This document shows positions 43,609 to 52,073 of a stretch of 64,000 nt of DNA, piece after piece; the first letter of the stretch is position 1; every line of letters begins with the position of its first letter. The DNA lies in the NCBI RefSeq assembly GCF_003426945.1, contig NZ_QURO01000004.1, forward strand, positions 1,302,001 to 1,366,000. The letters are read 5' to 3'. This DNA is from Thermus sediminis (GTDB taxonomy: Bacteria > Deinococcota > Deinococci > Deinococcales > Thermaceae). Below the pieces are notes generated by a model. The model ran no database searches. It saw only the letters and a list, made by a program, of their open reading frames with translations, and had not been told where the DNA came from. Position numbers and translations under genes: made by a program.

Positions 43609-44668
43609 TGGCCTTGTGGGGCCCGGCTTCCACCTCCGCTACGCCGGGAGGCTGGCCTGGCGCTACCGGCTCCTTCTGGCCCTGGGCTTCGCCCTTTTGG
43701 GTCTCCTCCACCCGGGGTTCGCCCTGGCCTCGCCTTTGGCCCTCCTCCTCCCCAGCCGGCTCTTCGCGGGCCGGGCCCTGAAGGAGATCTCCCGGGTAAG
43801 CCTGGCCTACCCCACCGCCTTGGCCTTCGGGGAGGAGCGGCTTTGGGCCGAGGCCAGGCGGGTCCGCTTGGAGCCCCCCCCTTTTCCCTGGGGGCTCCTC
43901 CTGGCCTACGCCCTGGTCCTCCTCCTCCTTTTGGTCCTGGCCGCCTGGCGGACGGGAGGAGGCGGGGATCCGTGGAGCCTCCCTGGGTTGGAGCGGCCCC
44001 TCGAGCCCCGGGGCGGGGAGGAGGCCCGCCCCCTGGAAGGGGCCCCAGAGGGGGGTGAGGGGCAGGCGGGCCCCCAGGACGGGACCCCGGTGGGTCGGGG
44101 GGGGGATGCGGTGCCGCAAGACCCACGGGAGGGGCAGCCGGTTCAAGGGGAGGGGGGCGCCTCGGCGGGCGACCGGCCGGGCGCCGGGGAGCCGACCCGC
44201 CAAGGGGCCTTGGGGGGCCAGGGGGAAGGCCCCGAAGGCCCTGCCCCTGGGGCCCGAGGGGATGAGGGGGGTCCTCCTGCCCCGGGCGCCGGAGCCCCGC
44301 CCCGAGGGGAGCCTGGGGAAGGGGCAAGAGGGGGGGAAGGCGCCGGCGGCCCCGATCCCCTAGCGGCGGAGGCCGGCGAGGCCTCCTCCCCTGGGGGCCA
44401 GGACCAGGGGGGCGGCCTCCGGCCGGGCGGGGAAGGGCCCGCCCCGGCGCTGGGCGAGGCCGGGGAAGTACCCCCGATCCCCCTGGAGGGCTCGGGCCAG
44501 GGCCTCCTCACCCCAGGAGGGGAGGGCGGGGAGGAGGCCCTTCCTTCCCCTTGGGCCGGGGGGAGGCCCCCCGAGAGGGTGCAACGGGGGGCCGAGGTCT
44601 ACCTGGAGCGCACCCCCCTTTCCCCGGAGGCCCGGGAGCTCCTCAGGCGGTATTTCGGCGTGCCCTGA
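43598..44668 (+). CDS. Membrane protein with long Gly/Pro/Glu-rich disordered tail
   Basis: 356 residues. Two or three membrane helices (~25-52 and ~100-118) are followed by ~220 residues of low-complexity Gly, Pro, Glu and Ala with almost no hydrophobic residues. It ends in a short ordered helix (VYLERTPLSPEARELLRRYF). No family recognised. The third-position GC bias fits this frame, but such G-rich DNA is open in several frames, so the middle part is less certain. Coupled to the glycosidase-like gene. Confidence 0.6.
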   Translation: MLHNGLVGPGFHLRYAGRLAWRYRLLLALGFALLGLLHPGFALASPLALLLPSRLFAGRALKEISRVSLAYPTALAFGEERLWAEARRVRLEPPPFPWGLLLAYALVLLLLLVLAAWRTGGGGDPWSLPGLERPLEPRGGEEARPLEGAPEGGEGQAGPQDGTPVGRGGDAVPQDPREGQPVQGEGGASAGDRPGAGEPTRQGALGGQGEGPEGPAPGARGDEGGPPAPGAGAPPRGEPGEGARGGEGAGGPDPLAAEAGEASSPGGQDQGGGLRPGGEGPAPALGEAGEVPPIPLEGSGQGLLTPGGEGGEEALPSPWAGGRPPERVQRGAEVYLERTPLSPEARELLRRYFGVP

Positions 44669-44972
44669 GCCTCTCCAGGGCCTCGGCCACGCTCACGGGG
44701 CCCGCCTCGAGGCGGTCCGCCATGGGCAAGGCCCCCATGGACCCCCCGTGGCCAAACCGGGCCCCTACCCTCAGGTCCACGTCCTTTAGGAGCTCCCGCA
44801 TGAGCTCGTGCTTGTTCCCCCCCTTCATGGCGGCGTAGGGGTTCTCCCGCACCTCCAGGAAGCGAGTCCCCTCCTCCCCCACCTCGTAGATGGCGAAGCG
44901 GGGGGCGTGGCCAAAGGGGCCGGGGTAGACCTTCTCCGGATCGTCCTTGGCGAGGGCGATGGCCAGGCGCAT
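44643..44972 (-). CDS. NifX/NafY-like dinitrogenase cofactor domain protein
   Basis: 109 residues resembling the small RNase-H-like domain of NifX, NafY and the C-terminus of NifB (FGHAPRFAIYEVGEEGTRFLEVRENP, then a helix and GARFGHGGSMG). In organisms without nitrogenase such proteins are thought to handle iron-sulfur or molybdenum clusters. No nif genes are here; moaC is the next gene upstream on the same strand, which hints at metal-cofactor work. The start is marked by TATACT seven bases upstream (44980-44985). Confidence 0.65.
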   Translation of the reverse strand: MRLAIALAKDDPEKVYPGPFGHAPRFAIYEVGEEGTRFLEVRENPYAAMKGGNKHELMRELLKDVDLRVGARFGHGGSMGALPMADRLEAGPVSVAEALERLRARRNTA

Positions 44973-44999
44973 GTTCTTAAGTATACGCCCGGGGTACCT

Positions 45000-45470
45000 T
45001 CAGGCCCGCCGCCACTCCCCGCTCTTGCCCCCCGCCTTGTGGAGGAGGCGCACCTCCCGGATGGAAAGGCCCTTGGAGGCGGCCTTGAGCATGTCGTAGA
45101 CGGTGAGGGCGGCTATGGCGCAGGCGGTGAGGGCCTCCATCTCCACCCCGGTTTCCGCCTTGGTGCGGACCGTGGCCTCGATGCGCACCTGCCCTTCCTC
45201 CCGCAGGAGCTCCACCTTGACCTCCACCCCCGTGAGGGGCAGGGGGTGGCAGAGGGGGATGAGCTCGGCGGTCTTCTTGGCGGCCATGATGCCCGCCAGC
45301 TGGGCCACGCTAAGGGGGTCCCCCTTGCCCACCCCTCCCTCCTCCAGGGCCTTCAGGGCCTCCTCGGTGAGCTCCACGAAGGCCTCGGCGGTGGCGGTGC
45401 GGAAGGTGGTGGGCTTTTCCGTCACGTCCACCATGTGGGGCTTGCCGTCCTTGAAGTGGGTGAGGTCCAT
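45000..45470 (-). CDS. moaC: Cyclic pyranopterin monophosphate synthase MoaC
   Basis: Second step of molybdenum cofactor synthesis. 156 residues from the ATG at 45470; MVDVTEKP at the start, the active-site stretch [11 protein letters not shown], and [20 protein letters not shown] are conserved. The longer ATG at 45497 is unlikely because TACACT (45477-45482) lies six bases before 45470. Divergent from the FAD oxidoreductase. Confidence 0.94.
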   Translation of the reverse strand: MDLTHFKDGKPHMVDVTEKPTTFRTATAEAFVELTEEALKALEEGGVGKGDPLSVAQLAGIMAAKKTAELIPLCHPLPLTGVEVKVELLREEGQVRIEATVRTKAETGVEMEALTACAIAALTVYDMLKAASKGLSIREVRLLHKAGGKSGEWRRA

Positions 45471-45497
45471 GGCCCTAGTGTAGTAGCCTGGGGGCAA

Positions 45498-46781
45498 ATG
45501 CCGGCCAACCCCGAGGTCTTGGTGGTGGGGGCGGGGATCCTGGGGCTTTCCGCCGCCTATTTTCTAGCGGAGAAGGGGCTTCGGGTGGCGATCCTGGAGC
45601 GGGAGGCCCCTTTGGCCTGCACCAGCGACAAGTCCACGGAGTGCTGCCGGGTCTTCTGGCCGGGGGACGAGGCCCTGGCCGCCTTGGTGGCCCGGAGCTT
45701 GGAGCTTATCGGGATGTTTGCCCCTTTGGTCCATCCCAACTGCCGGGGCTACCTCTACGTGGGGGAGGAGGAGTCCCTTTTCCTCATGGCCCAGGAGGCA
45801 GCCCACGCCGGGCCCCTGCGGGTGCACCGGGGGGCGAGCACCTACCCCAAGGAGGCGGCCTGGGGTCTGGACCTGGTGCGGCCCGAGGCCTTAGGGGAGG
45901 TCTTTCCCTACCTGGGGCACCTCCGGGGGAGGGCCGCTCTGCACGTGCGCCCCGCGGGGTGGTTCTCCGCCCAAGGGCTAGGCATGGGCCTCCTCGAGGG
46001 CCTCCGCCAAAAGGGGGGAAGGCTGGTCCGGGGGGAGTTTCTGGGGCTGGAGCGGGAGGGGGGGCGGCCCCGCTCCGCCCGGGTCCGCCTGGGAGAAGGG
46101 GAGGCGCTTTGGCCCTTCGCCCTTCTGGTCCTGGCCCCTGGTCCCGGGCTTCCTGGGCTCCTTGGGGCCCTGGGCCTGGAGCTTCCCGTGGTGGCCCAGC
46201 CCCACTTCAAGGCCTGGTTCCCCGACCCCCTGGGCCTCTTTCCCCGGGAGGCCCCCCTGCTCATCTGGAACGAACCCCAGGAGCTCTTCACCCCTGAGGA
46301 AAGGGCCCTTTTGCAGGAGGAGGCCGGGCTTATCCCCCTTCTCGGGCCCCTGCCTCCGGGGGCCCATGGGCGGCCGGAAGGGGAGGGTTTTTTGGCCCTC
46401 TACAACCCCTTCCCGGCAGAGGAGGTTCCCCAGGGATGCCTTCCCACGCCCCCACCCTGGGCGGGGGAGGTGGCCTTGAGGGGGCTTTTCCCCCTCCTGC
46501 CCCGCCTTTTGGGCTACCTGGGGGTGCGGCCCCGGGTGGACGGGGGGTACTACGCCCGTACCCCGGAGAACCGCCCCCTCCTGGGGCCCCTGGAGGAGGG
46601 GGTCTTTCTGGCGGGGGCCTTCTCCGGCTACGGGGTCATGGCCGCCCTAGGGGCGGGGGAGGTCCTGGCCCGGTGGGCCCTAGGGGAAGACCTGCCCTCC
46701 TGGGCCCAGACCCTGGCTCCCAGCCGCTTCCAAAACCCCGGCTACCGGCCCAGCTGGGCCGCCGCCAAGGCCCAGCTCTAG
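45498..46781 (+). CDS. FAD-dependent oxidoreductase (DAO family)
   Basis: 427 residues. [26 protein letters not shown] is the FAD Rossmann motif, and [19 protein letters not shown] the C-terminal FAD contact. The family includes glycine and sarcosine oxidases and D-amino acid dehydrogenases. The stretch [15 protein letters not shown] replaces the usual loop and is Cys-rich. Substrate unknown. The ATG at 45498 is the first in the frame after the moaC shadow, 27 bases from moaC. It overlaps korB by 4 bases. Confidence 0.8.
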   Translation: MPANPEVLVVGAGILGLSAAYFLAEKGLRVAILEREAPLACTSDKSTECCRVFWPGDEALAALVARSLELIGMFAPLVHPNCRGYLYVGEEESLFLMAQEAAHAGPLRVHRGASTYPKEAAWGLDLVRPEALGEVFPYLGHLRGRAALHVRPAGWFSAQGLGMGLLEGLRQKGGRLVRGEFLGLEREGGRPRSARVRLGEGEALWPFALLVLAPGPGLPGLLGALGLELPVVAQPHFKAWFPDPLGLFPREAPLLIWNEPQELFTPEERALLQEEAGLIPLLGPLPPGAHGRPEGEGFLALYNPFPAEEVPQGCLPTPPPWAGEVALRGLFPLLPRLLGYLGVRPRVDGGYYARTPENRPLLGPLEEGVFLAGAFSGYGVMAALGAGEVLARWALGEDLPSWAQTLAPSRFQNPGYRPSWAAAKAQL

Positions 46782-47692
46782 AGGGCGAACTCCTTGAGGA
46801 GGCCTTCGAGGTCCAAGGCCTCTCTTTGCCCCTGGGCGGGGTAGGCCTCGGGGTAGCGGGGGAGGTAAGCCCCCAGGCGCTCCTCAAAGGTGGACGCCTC
46901 CGCCTTCCAGAAGACCCCCACGGGGATGCGCTCCCCCCACTCCAGGGCCTTCTCCTGGAAGAGGGCCATCTTCCGGTCCAGCGCCTCCGGGGGAAGGCCC
47001 TGGGGCACCTGGGGGTCGTACCCCTCCTCCTGGAGCCGGTAGAGCCTGGGGGCGAACCACTCCTTGGTGTGGAGGTCGTTGTAGGTGGGGCAGGGCTGGA
47101 GGACGTGGAGGAAGGCCAGGCCCTGGTGGGCGATCCCCTCCTTGATGAGCTCCTTCAGCCCCTTCACGTCGTAGGCGTAGCCCCGGCCGATCCAGGTGTA
47201 CCCGGCGGCGAAGGCCAGGAGGAGGGGGTTGAGGCGGCCTTGGGGGTTGGGCTTGGGCAGGCTCTTGGTCTTCTCCCCCAGGCCCAGGGTGGGCCCCGCC
47301 TGCCCCTTGGTGAGGCCGTAGACCTCGTTGTCGTAGAGGATGTAGAGCATGTCCACGTTCCTCCGGCCCGCGGCCACGAAGTGCCCGGCCCCGATGCCAA
47401 GCCCATCCCCGTCCCCGCCCACGGCCACCACGGTGAGGTGGGGGTTGGCCAGCTTGGCCCCCTGGGCGATGGGCAGGACCCGGCCGTGCAGGGTGTGGAC
47501 CCCGTAGACGTTCAGGTAGTGGGGGGTCTTGGCCGAGCAGCCAATGCCCGAGAAGACCACCGTCTGCGAGGGGTCCTTCCTCAGCTCAAAGAGGGCCATC
47601 TGCAGGGCGGAGAGGATGCCGAAGTCCCCGCATCCTGGGCACCAGTCGGGCTGCTTTTCCGCCTTGTAGTCTGCAAGCCTGAGCTCCACCAT
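46778..47692 (-). CDS. korB: 2-oxoacid:ferredoxin oxidoreductase, beta subunit
   Basis: ThDP-binding half of an enzyme that oxidises 2-oxoacids (2-oxoglutarate or pyruvate) to acyl-CoA and reduced ferredoxin. 304 residues; WCPGCG (C18, C21) and GIGCSAKTP carry cluster cysteines, and GDGDGLGIGAGHF is the ThDP motif. It starts 1 base after the korA stop. The exact substrate is not certain from the sequence. Confidence 0.9.
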   Translation of the reverse strand: MVELRLADYKAEKQPDWCPGCGDFGILSALQMALFELRKDPSQTVVFSGIGCSAKTPHYLNVYGVHTLHGRVLPIAQGAKLANPHLTVVAVGGDGDGLGIGAGHFVAAGRRNVDMLYILYDNEVYGLTKGQAGPTLGLGEKTKSLPKPNPQGRLNPLLLAFAAGYTWIGRGYAYDVKGLKELIKEGIAHQGLAFLHVLQPCPTYNDLHTKEWFAPRLYRLQEEGYDPQVPQGLPPEALDRKMALFQEKALEWGERIPVGVFWKAEASTFEERLGAYLPRYPEAYPAQGQREALDLEGLLKEFAL

Positions 47693-47693
47693 G

Positions 47694-49544
47694 CTAAACC
47701 CCCTTCCTGAGCACCAGCTTTGCCGGGGCCTCTCCCCCAGCGATGGCCTTCAGGGCCTCCACCGCCTCGTCCAGGGTGATGGGGCGGCCGTTGTACTTCA
47801 CCACCCGGTGGTGGACCTTCTTTAGGGTTTCCTGCTGCACCAAGTCCGCCAGCTGGCCGGAGAAGTTGTGTTCCACCGTGACCAGCCGCTTGCCTTCCAA
47901 GAGGTGGGCGATTTTGGGGAAAGGCCAAAGGAGCCTGAGGTGCAAGTACCCCACCCCCTCCAGGTGGTCCAGGGCCTCCAGCATGGTCCCCTTCACCGTG
48001 CCGAAGCCCAGGACCAGGACCTCCCCGTCCCGAAGGAGGGTGTACTGGTCCTCCAGGGGGATCTCCTCCCGGGCGGTCTCCAGCTTCCGCATCCGCTTTT
48101 CCATCTGGTACTCCCGGAGGGCGGCGTCCTCGGTGATGTGGCCCTCGAGCTCGTGCTCGTCCGAGGTCATCCAGTAGAAGCCCCCCGGGGTGCCGAGGGG
48201 GACGAAGGGGGAGATCCCGTCCTCGCTTGGGGCGTAGCGCTCGTAGGGGCCGAACTCCTCCTGGGGGACGACGCGCCTTTCCCCGTCCAGGTTGAGGACC
48301 CGCAGGACCTCCTTGGGGAGGCTTTGGGCGCTGGAGGCGAGGAACTTGTCCAGGAGGTGGACCACCACCGTCTGGTAGCGCCAGGCCCAGGCCAGGGCCT
48401 TCTGGGCGTCCAGAAAGGCGTCCTGGATGTCCCCGGAGGCCAGGACGAGCCTGGGGTACTCCCCGTGCCCCCCCCGGATGGCGAAGAGGAGGTCCCCCTG
48501 CTCCGTGCGGGTGGGAAGCCCCGTGGAGGGGCCCCCCCGCTGGTAGAGGGTCACCACCAGGGGAGCCTCGATCATGCCGGCGAAGCCCATCCCCTCCGCC
48601 ATGAGGCTGAAGCCGGGGCCGCTGGTGGCGGTGGCCGCCTTGGCCCCGGTGAGGGCTGCCCCGATGGCCATGGTCACCGCGGCGATCTCGTCCTCGGTCT
48701 GGACCACGGCCACGTCGGCCCCCGGGAAGGCGGTGTGGGCCTCCAGGTAGACGGACTCGTCCGTGGCGGGGCTGATGGGGTAGTAGGTCTGGAAGCGGAG
48801 GCCTCCGGCGAGCTTCCCCAGGGCGGCGGCCTGGGCCCCGGTGAGGTAGACCCGGCCCGGCTCGTAGCCGTTCAGGTGCAGGCGGAAGGGGAGCGTGGGG
48901 ACCTCTTCCCGGTAGACGGCCTCGGCCACCTTCTGGTTCAACTCCAGGACCTTGCCCCTAAACTGCAGGGCCAAGGCCTCGAGGAGGGGCTCCAGGGGAT
49001 AGCCCAGGAAGTGGAGGCTTGCGGCCACGGCGATGGTGTTCAGGGTGCGCCGGGCCTGCAGGGAGGGCACCCCGAGCTCGGCCCCGATCCGGTCCGCCAC
49101 CTCTTCGTAGGGGTATGGCAGGGGCTGGACCCCGGCCTCCACGTAAGCCCCCAGGATGTCCTTGAGGCTCGGGTCCCGTTTGCCAAAGCGCTCCGAGAGG
49201 CCCTCCACCACCCGGTGGTCCAGCATGGGGAGCTTGCGGAGGGTGAGCTCCAAGACCTTGGGGTCGTAGAGGAGGACCCCCCCCTCCCGCACCTCCCCCA
49301 AGTGGCGGGCCAGGGTCTCCCCGTCCAGGGCCACCAGGAAGTCCACCTTTTCCCGGAAAGCCTGGACTGGTTTTCGCCCTAGCCGCACATCCAGGTAGGA
49401 GTGCCGCCCCATGATGTTGGAGTGGTACTCCCGCTTGGTGGCCACCCACCATCCCCCTTTGCCTATGGCCCGGGCGAAGAGGGTGGCCGCGGTCTCTATT
49501 CCACCCCCCTGGGGGCCGCCCACGCGCCAGGTGAAGTCATCCAT
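47694..49544 (-). CDS. korA: 2-oxoacid:ferredoxin oxidoreductase, fused gamma-alpha subunit
   Basis: 616 residues. The N-terminal ~190 residues are the gamma domain (VGGPQGGGIETAATLFARAI), the rest the alpha domain with FQTYYPISPATDESVYLE and TATSGPGFSLMAEGMGFAGM. Gamma-alpha fusions of this type go with korB-type beta subunits. I place the start at the ATG at 49544 with AAGGAGGG upstream; a longer ATG at 49610 lies in the hairpin repeat and is unlikely. Confidence 0.9.
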   Translation of the reverse strand: MDDFTWRVGGPQGGGIETAATLFARAIGKGGWWVATKREYHSNIMGRHSYLDVRLGRKPVQAFREKVDFLVALDGETLARHLGEVREGGVLLYDPKVLELTLRKLPMLDHRVVEGLSERFGKRDPSLKDILGAYVEAGVQPLPYPYEEVADRIGAELGVPSLQARRTLNTIAVAASLHFLGYPLEPLLEALALQFRGKVLELNQKVAEAVYREEVPTLPFRLHLNGYEPGRVYLTGAQAAALGKLAGGLRFQTYYPISPATDESVYLEAHTAFPGADVAVVQTEDEIAAVTMAIGAALTGAKAATATSGPGFSLMAEGMGFAGMIEAPLVVTLYQRGGPSTGLPTRTEQGDLLFAIRGGHGEYPRLVLASGDIQDAFLDAQKALAWAWRYQTVVVHLLDKFLASSAQSLPKEVLRVLNLDGERRVVPQEEFGPYERYAPSEDGISPFVPLGTPGGFYWMTSDEHELEGHITEDAALREYQMEKRMRKLETAREEIPLEDQYTLLRDGEVLVLGFGTVKGTMLEALDHLEGVGYLHLRLLWPFPKIAHLLEGKRLVTVEHNFSGQLADLVQQETLKKVHHRVVKYNGRPITLDEAVEALKAIAGGEAPAKLVLRKGV

Positions 49545-49609
49545 AAGCCCTCCTTCGTTCCCTGATAGGCTACTCCTTTTGGGTTCCCCTTGGCTAGGGG
49601 CACCCGTCA

Positions 49610-49681
49610 TACCCTTTCTTCCTGTTTCCTCCGCCTACCGGGGCCCCCATGCTGGCGCAAGCCAGCATGGGGTGGTCTCAC
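49610..49681 (+). repeat. Dispersed hairpin repeat, copy B (shortened)
   Basis: The same 12-bp inverted repeat and GCAA loop as copy A (49645-49672), here on the plus strand. The start TACCCTTTCTTCC matches copy C, but ~30 bases of the middle are missing. It lies between the HD gene and korA, both on the minus strand; its TCA (49678-49680) supplies the TGA stop of the HD gene. Confidence 0.78.
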
Positions 49682-50145
49682 TCTTCCCGGTCCGCTTGGT
49701 GCAGCCTCCTTCCCCAGAGGCTTTGCGGGGCGTGGTGCTCCAGGACTAGGGCCCGAACCAGGGGATCCCTTATGCGCTCTGCCCCGTATAGGGGGTGGTG
49801 GCGGCGCACCTGCAGGGCCCCCAAAACCCCCCGCCGCAGGGGGTAGGGGGGGACGGAAAAGGAGACCAGGCCCACCAGAACCCTCTCCCAGGGGCGGTAG
49901 GGCCTCAAGGCCTTGCCCACGTCGTGGAGGAGGGCGGCCCGCACGGCAAAACCAGGGGCCTCGGGGTAGAGGGCGAGGAGCCTCTTGGCCACCCGCACCC
50001 CATGGGCCCGGTCCCGGGGGTCCATGGCCAGGTAGAGCGCCCTCTCCTCCCCCTGCAAGAACCCTAGGGCGAAGGCGTCGTCCGGGGCTTCTTTGGCGAA
50101 GAGGGCGCGGGCCAGGCGGAGGGTGCGCCCCCGAAGCCTACGCAT
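49678..50145 (-). CDS. HD-domain phosphohydrolase
   Basis: 155 residues. HDVGKAL holds the HD pair, preceded by RDRAHGVRVAKRLL, and followed by RRHHPLYGAERI and EHH as further metal ligands. This is the pattern of small HD-superfamily nucleotide or dinucleotide hydrolases; the substrate is unknown. Its stop codon is provided by the hairpin repeat. It starts directly after the csoR-like stop and is probably co-transcribed with it. Confidence 0.82.
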   Translation of the reverse strand: MRRLRGRTLRLARALFAKEAPDDAFALGFLQGEERALYLAMDPRDRAHGVRVAKRLLALYPEAPGFAVRAALLHDVGKALRPYRPWERVLVGLVSFSVPPYPLRRGVLGALQVRRHHPLYGAERIRDPLVRALVLEHHAPQSLWGRRLHQADREE

Positions 50146-50427
50146 CTAGATGAACTTCTTCAGCATGTTGGCGATCTCCTCAGGCTTCTTGGGGTCCACC
50201 TTGCCTTCGGAGACCTCGGCGGCGCATATGTTCAGGAACTCGTGCAGGATCAGGGTGGCCGCCGCCTCCATGGCCTTTTTGGTGGCGGTCATCTGGGTGA
50301 GGACCTCGTCGCAGGGGCGGCCCTCGGCCACCATCTTCTGCAGGCCCCGCACCTGGCCTTCAATGCGCCGAAGCCGCTTTAGGATGTTCTCCACGGTGTC
50401 TTTTCCCAGCTCGGTCGTCCTGGTCAT
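50146..50427 (-). CDS. CsoR/RcnR-family repressor with changed metal site
   Basis: 93 residues, all helical, DUF156 family (LKRLRRIEGQVRGLQKMV). The sensing positions are C39 and C68, but the His expected four residues before C68 is F64, with a His two residues earlier (H62). Copper-sensing CsoR uses Cys-His-Cys or Cys-His-His, so a Cys-x-Cys protein is closer to the persulfide sensor CstR or a formaldehyde-type FrmR. The promoter overlaps the dnaX stop and contains TACCCCCTAT, a typical family operator core. Confidence 0.8.
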   Translation of the reverse strand: MTRTTELGKDTVENILKRLRRIEGQVRGLQKMVAEGRPCDEVLTQMTATKKAMEAAATLILHEFLNICAAEVSEGKVDPKKPEEIANMLKKFI

Positions 50428-50433
50428 AGGAGC

Positions 50434-50455
50434 ATTATATACGAGTACCCCCTAT
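50434..50455 (-). promoter_or_regulatory. csoR-like promoter with GC-tract operator
   Basis: TATAAT on the minus strand (50439-50434) lies 6 bases before the ATG. Immediately upstream, TACCCCCTAT (50446-50455) matches the A/T-flanked C5 tract bound by CsoR-family repressors. The site overlaps the end of dnaX. Confidence 0.55.
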
Positions 50456-52053
50456 GTCCTTTTCGCTCACGGGTTCCTCAGCCTCGAGGGCCTTGGGCCC
50501 CTTCACCCAAAGGAGCCGGGCCCCCAGGATCCGGGCCAGGCGGGCGAGCTCTTGGGAAGGGTCTTCTCCCCTTCCCACCTCTCCTACCCCCGGGGCCTCC
50601 TCCGGCTCTGCCCCGGGTATCCCCACCGGCTCCCAAGGGGGGTTTAGGGGGGGGCTTCCTGGGGTGGGCTTTGCCGGAGCCTGGGAGGGGTTAGCCCCGT
50701 TCGGGGTTTTTTTTTCCAGGAGGAAGGCCAGCTCCTCCACCCCGAACTGGGCCCGGGCCAGGGGGAGGAGGGCTTCCTTCTGCCCCTCCGCCTTCCTTTG
50801 GTGAAAGGCCATGGTCTCGGGGAAGCGGAGGATCAGGGTGGTCCCTTCCAGCTGGGGCCTGGCCTCTCGCAAGAAGGCCCTCAGGGTGGGCTTCAGGGCC
50901 TCCAGGAAGGCCCGCCACCTTTCCGAAAGGTCCCCGGGGCCCGCTTCATCTGGGGCTTGGGCAGGGGGCCCTTGGGGGCCGGGAGGGAAGGCGGGGCCAG
51001 GAGGCGGGGGTCGGGGAGGGGCATCTCCTGGGCCCTGGGGGCGAGGGCGGAGAGGAGGGCGGCCTCGAGGGCCAGGAGATCCGAGCGCCTGGCCAGGCGT
51101 TCCAGGGCCTCGTCCAGCCGGGTGAGGGCCAGAAGCAGGGTTTCCGCAGGGGCGGGCAGGGCCCACCCCCCGAGTCCGTAGGCGGCGTAAAGCCCCTCCC
51201 TTAGGATCTCCATGAGCCCCCCCACCAGGCTCCTCGGGGCGAAGCCCAGGCCATAGAGCCGCCTGGCCTCTTCCAGGGCTTCGGGGACCTGCCCCTGAAG
51301 GAGGGCCTGGGCCAACCGGTAGAGGGCCTCCCTGGGGGGGAGGCCCAGGGCCTCCTCCACCTTGGCTCGCGTGAGGGGATCTTCCAGGAGGAGCATGCGG
51401 TCCAGGAGGCTTTCCGCGTCCCGCATGGCCCCGTCCGCCAGGCGGGCCAGGAGGAGGAGGGCCTCCTCTTCGGCCTCACGTCCGGCCTCCTCCAGGATGC
51501 GCTTGAGCTTGAAGGCGATCTCCTCCTCCTTGAGGCGCCGGAAGCGGTAGTGCTGGACCCGGGAGAGGATGGTGGGGGGCATCCTCTCCGGCTCGGTGGT
51601 GGCGAAGACGAAGAGGACGTGGGGCGGGGGCTCCTCCAGGGTCTTGAGGAGGGCGTTGAAGGCGCTTTTGGAGAGCATGTGGGCCTCGTCCAGGATGAAG
51701 ACCTTCTTGGGGGCGGAGAGAGGGGCCAGAAGGATCCTTTCCCTCAGCTCCCGCACGTCCTCCACGGAGTTGTTGCTGGCTGCGTCGATCTCCACCACGT
51801 CGGGGTGGGTTCCCTTCTGCACCGCCTGGCAGTGGGGGCAGACCCCGCAGGGGCGCTCCTCCCCCTCGCACCCCACGGCCATGGCCAGGAGGCGGGCGGT
51901 GGTGGTCTTGCCCACCCCCCGGGGGCCGGAGAAGAGGTAGGCGTGGAAAAGCCTCCCCTCCCGTATGGCCCGCATGAGGGGCTCCTTCACGTGCTCCTGG
52001 CCCACCACCTCCCCGAAGGTGGGGGGGCGGGCCCGGCGGTAAAGGGCGCTCAC
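50435..52053 (-). CDS. dnaX: DNA polymerase III tau/gamma subunit, with apparent frameshift
   Basis: Clamp-loader ATPase. The N-terminal part has Walker A GPRGVGKTT (43-51), zinc cysteines C62, C69, C72, C75 and FILDEAHMLSKSAFNALLKTLE. The tau part (WRAFLEALKPTLRAF onward) is one frame off; adding one base in the C4G4 run at 50932-50939 joins KRAPG to DLSERW as in known Thermus DnaX. Since dnaX is essential, a sequencing error is likeliest. Further down, A9 (50707-50715) is the slippage site that makes gamma. GTG start at 52053, TATACT seven bases upstream. Confidence 0.9.
50707..50715 (-). promoter_or_regulatory. A9 slippage site in dnaX
   Basis: Nine A residues on the coding strand within codons for EKKTP. 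In T. thermophilus dnaX a run of the same length is known to cause transcriptional slippage that yields the shorter gamma product. Here it is in the tau frame, as expected. Confidence 0.75.
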
Positions 52054-52059
52054 AAGGGC

Positions 52060-52066
52060 TAGTATA
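52060..52066. promoter_or_regulatory. Bidirectional overlapping -10 (dnaX / unknown gene)
   Basis: TAGTAT (plus, 52060-52065) and TATACT (minus, 52066-52061) overlap by five bases. They lie 8 bases from the GTG at 52074 and 7 bases from the dnaX GTG at 52053; those starts are 20 bp apart. Confidence 0.6.
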
Positions 52067-52073
52067 GGGGTTG

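Noticed and set aside
47868-49382. Open frame of 504 codons on the plus strand over korA
   Set aside because: Antisense to a clear gene; His, Gly and Val-rich shadow composition.
49545-49610. Longer korA start at 49610
   Set aside because: It begins at the edge of a repeat and has no ribosome-binding site; the ATG at 49544 has AAGGAGGG at good distance.
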